A DNA stretch of 18,667 nt from Chlorobiales bacterium (GTDB lineage: Bacteria > Bacteroidota > Chlorobiia > Chlorobiales > Chlorobiaceae): the NCBI GenBank assembly GCA_022360355.1, contig JAKSCY010000605.1, positions 1 to 18,667 on the forward strand, given 5' to 3'. Shown here in pieces: positions 17,998-18,667 of the stretch (its first letter is position 1; the number at the start of each line of letters is the position of its first letter). A program made the translations under genes and the position numbers. Under the pieces are notes generated by a model. The model was not told where the DNA came from, ran no database searches, and saw only the letters and a program-made list of their open reading frames with translations.

Positions 17998-18026
17998 TTG
18001 CGAACTTATAGCATATATGCTATGTT
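17998..18026 (+). promoter_or_regulatory. HigBA promoter with a 16-bp palindromic operator
   Basis: TTGCGA (17998-18003) and TATGTT (18021-18026) form a -35/-10 pair with a 17-bp spacer. A perfect palindrome ATAGCATATATGCTAT (18008-18023) fills the spacer and overlaps the -10 box. This is the typical place for autorepression by the HTH antitoxin or the toxin-antitoxin complex. The ATG at 18032 lies 5 nt after the -10, so the mRNA would have almost no leader. Confidence 0.55.
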
Positions 18027-18031
18027 TGATT

Positions 18032-18355
18032 ATGAGCTATACAATCAGCTTTTATAACAGCAGTGTCCAGAAAGAGATTTATGGCTGGCCAACCGGCATT
18101 TACGCAAAGTTTCTACGGATAGCCGAACAAATTGAAATCAGTGGACCAAATCTTGGGTTGCCTTATACCCGAGCGTTAGGTGAAGGGTTATTCGAGATTC
18201 GGGCAAAAGGGCCAGAAGGAATTGGTCGAGCCTTTTTTTGTTGTGTCGTAAACCGGGAGGTCGTTATCCTCCATGGGTTCATCAAGAAAACACAAAAAAC
18301 ACCACTGAAAGAAATACAACTAGCCAGAAAACGGCTTAAGTACATAAAAAAATGA
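18032..18355 (+). CDS. HigB/Gp49-like toxin of the RelE superfamily
   Basis: Predicted mRNA interferase toxin that cleaves mRNA on the ribosome. The 107-residue protein has the Gp49/DUF891 pattern: LGLPYTRALGEGLFEIRAKG (41-60, with the conserved Leu-(x)-Glu-Ile-Arg strand), GRAFFCCVVNREVVILHGF (65-83) and KKTQKTPLKEIQLARKRL (85-102). HGFxKKTxKTP is the strongest signature of the group. An ATG at 18017 would add five residues, but it lies inside the palindrome and upstream of the predicted transcription start, so 18032 is preferred. The stop overlaps the antitoxin start (ATGA), giving toxin-first order as in higBA. Confidence 0.88.
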   Translation: MSYTISFYNSSVQKEIYGWPTGIYAKFLRIAEQIEISGPNLGLPYTRALGEGLFEIRAKGPEGIGRAFFCCVVNREVVILHGFIKKTQKTPLKEIQLARKRLKYIKK

Positions 18356-18667
18356 AGGACAAAAATACTTACGACCCAGTACGGTTCAACCCTCGGAAAG
18401 TTGCTGCTGAAAAGTGTTCCCGAAACCCAGAATTCAGGATTGCTTATGAAGCCCTCCACGATGAATTTGCAGCCCTTGCTGCATTACTGGAAGCAAGAAC
18501 AGAAGCAGGTCTTACCCAAGCAGAAGTAGCCCGGAGAATGGGAGTATCACAACCTGTACTGGCACGCATAGAATCAAGCCTTGGCAAACAGGATCACTCC
18601 CCTTCCCTGCATACATTACGCAGGTACGCCGAGGCCTGTGGAATGGAATTGCAAATTCGTATGGTCA
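18352..18667 (+). CDS. HigA-like XRE-family HTH antitoxin, truncated by the window edge
   Basis: Partner antitoxin and presumed autorepressor; 105 codons are visible and the frame is still open at the end of the window. The N-terminal part (about 1-38) is charged, followed by an HTH_XRE domain (about 42-96): LLEARTEAGLTQAEVARRMG and VSQPVLARIESSLG. TQAEVA plus SQPVLARIE mark the two helices of the helix-turn-helix. Its ATG (18352) overlaps the toxin TGA (18353-18355), so translation is coupled. It probably binds the palindrome at 18008-18023; this is inference from family behaviour. Confidence 0.88.
   Translation, partial: MKDKNTYDPVRFNPRKVAAEKCSRNPEFRIAYEALHDEFAALAALLEARTEAGLTQAEVARRMGVSQPVLARIESSLGKQDHSPSLHTLRRYAEACGMELQIRMV

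Larger units (their letters stand above)
17206..18031. other. 826-bp stretch with no intact gene: remnants and AT-rich DNA
   Basis: From the proB stop to the HigB-like start no intact gene is convincing. The first half (to about 17560) is GC-rich like the core genome and contains a frameshifted PIN-domain remnant. A tRNA-3'-end-like fragment follows at 17615-17652. After that the composition turns AT-rich. A weak AATAAG/CTTATT hairpin with a T run lies at 17690-17717, then a TAG-interrupted short ORF (17779-17973) and the promoter/operator of the toxin-antitoxin pair. Confidence 0.7.

Overview
The window reads as chromosomal DNA of a green sulfur bacterium (Chlorobiaceae; a Prosthecochloris/Chlorobium-type genome is my best guess). 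This rests on overall protein resemblance, moderate GC content, poor Shine-Dalgarno sequences at most starts and the mix of housekeeping neighbours. It is recognition by eye, not a search result. About the first 17.2 kb is dense, ordinary core genome. The last ~1.4 kb is AT-richer accessory DNA with gene remnants and a toxin-antitoxin pair.

Layout. A TPP riboswitch (about 40-126) leads into thiC (+), which ends at a strong bidirectional hairpin shared with the convergent tpiA. On the minus strand follow greA -> a 74-residue small protein -> tpiA (one tight operon), then trpE -> a periplasmic HtrA/Deg protease that ends at an intrinsic terminator. A small membrane-anchored orphan ORF (+, TTG start or broken) sits between trpE and lepB. 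Further along the minus strand lie lepA -> lepB (elongation factor 4 and signal peptidase I), separated by a spacer with a diverged repeat copy, and def -> fmt (deformylase and Met-tRNA formyltransferase, acting at opposite ends of the formyl-Met cycle).

A 429-bp divergent spacer upstream of def holds a 133-bp element with 17-bp terminal inverted repeats, resembling a MITE. To its right, five genes run on the plus strand: an MscS-type mechanosensitive channel, a Fur-family metalloregulator, a cation:proton antiporter, an EmrE-like SMR exporter and proB (glutamate 5-kinase, the first step to proline). Together these suggest a loose theme of osmotic, ionic and stress homeostasis, although the genes may be several transcription units.

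Past proB no intact gene is seen for about 820 bp. This stretch holds a frameshifted PIN-domain (VapC-like) remnant, a degenerate tRNA-3'-end-like fragment on the minus strand, a short ORF interrupted by an in-frame TAG, and a perfect 16-bp palindrome that overlaps the promoter of a HigBA-type toxin-antitoxin operon. The antitoxin gene runs off the right edge. No clearly novel multi-gene system is visible. The most worthwhile points are the riboswitch expression platform, the inverted-repeat element and its diverged relative, the 74-residue greA-tpiA protein, and the accessory boundary after proB.
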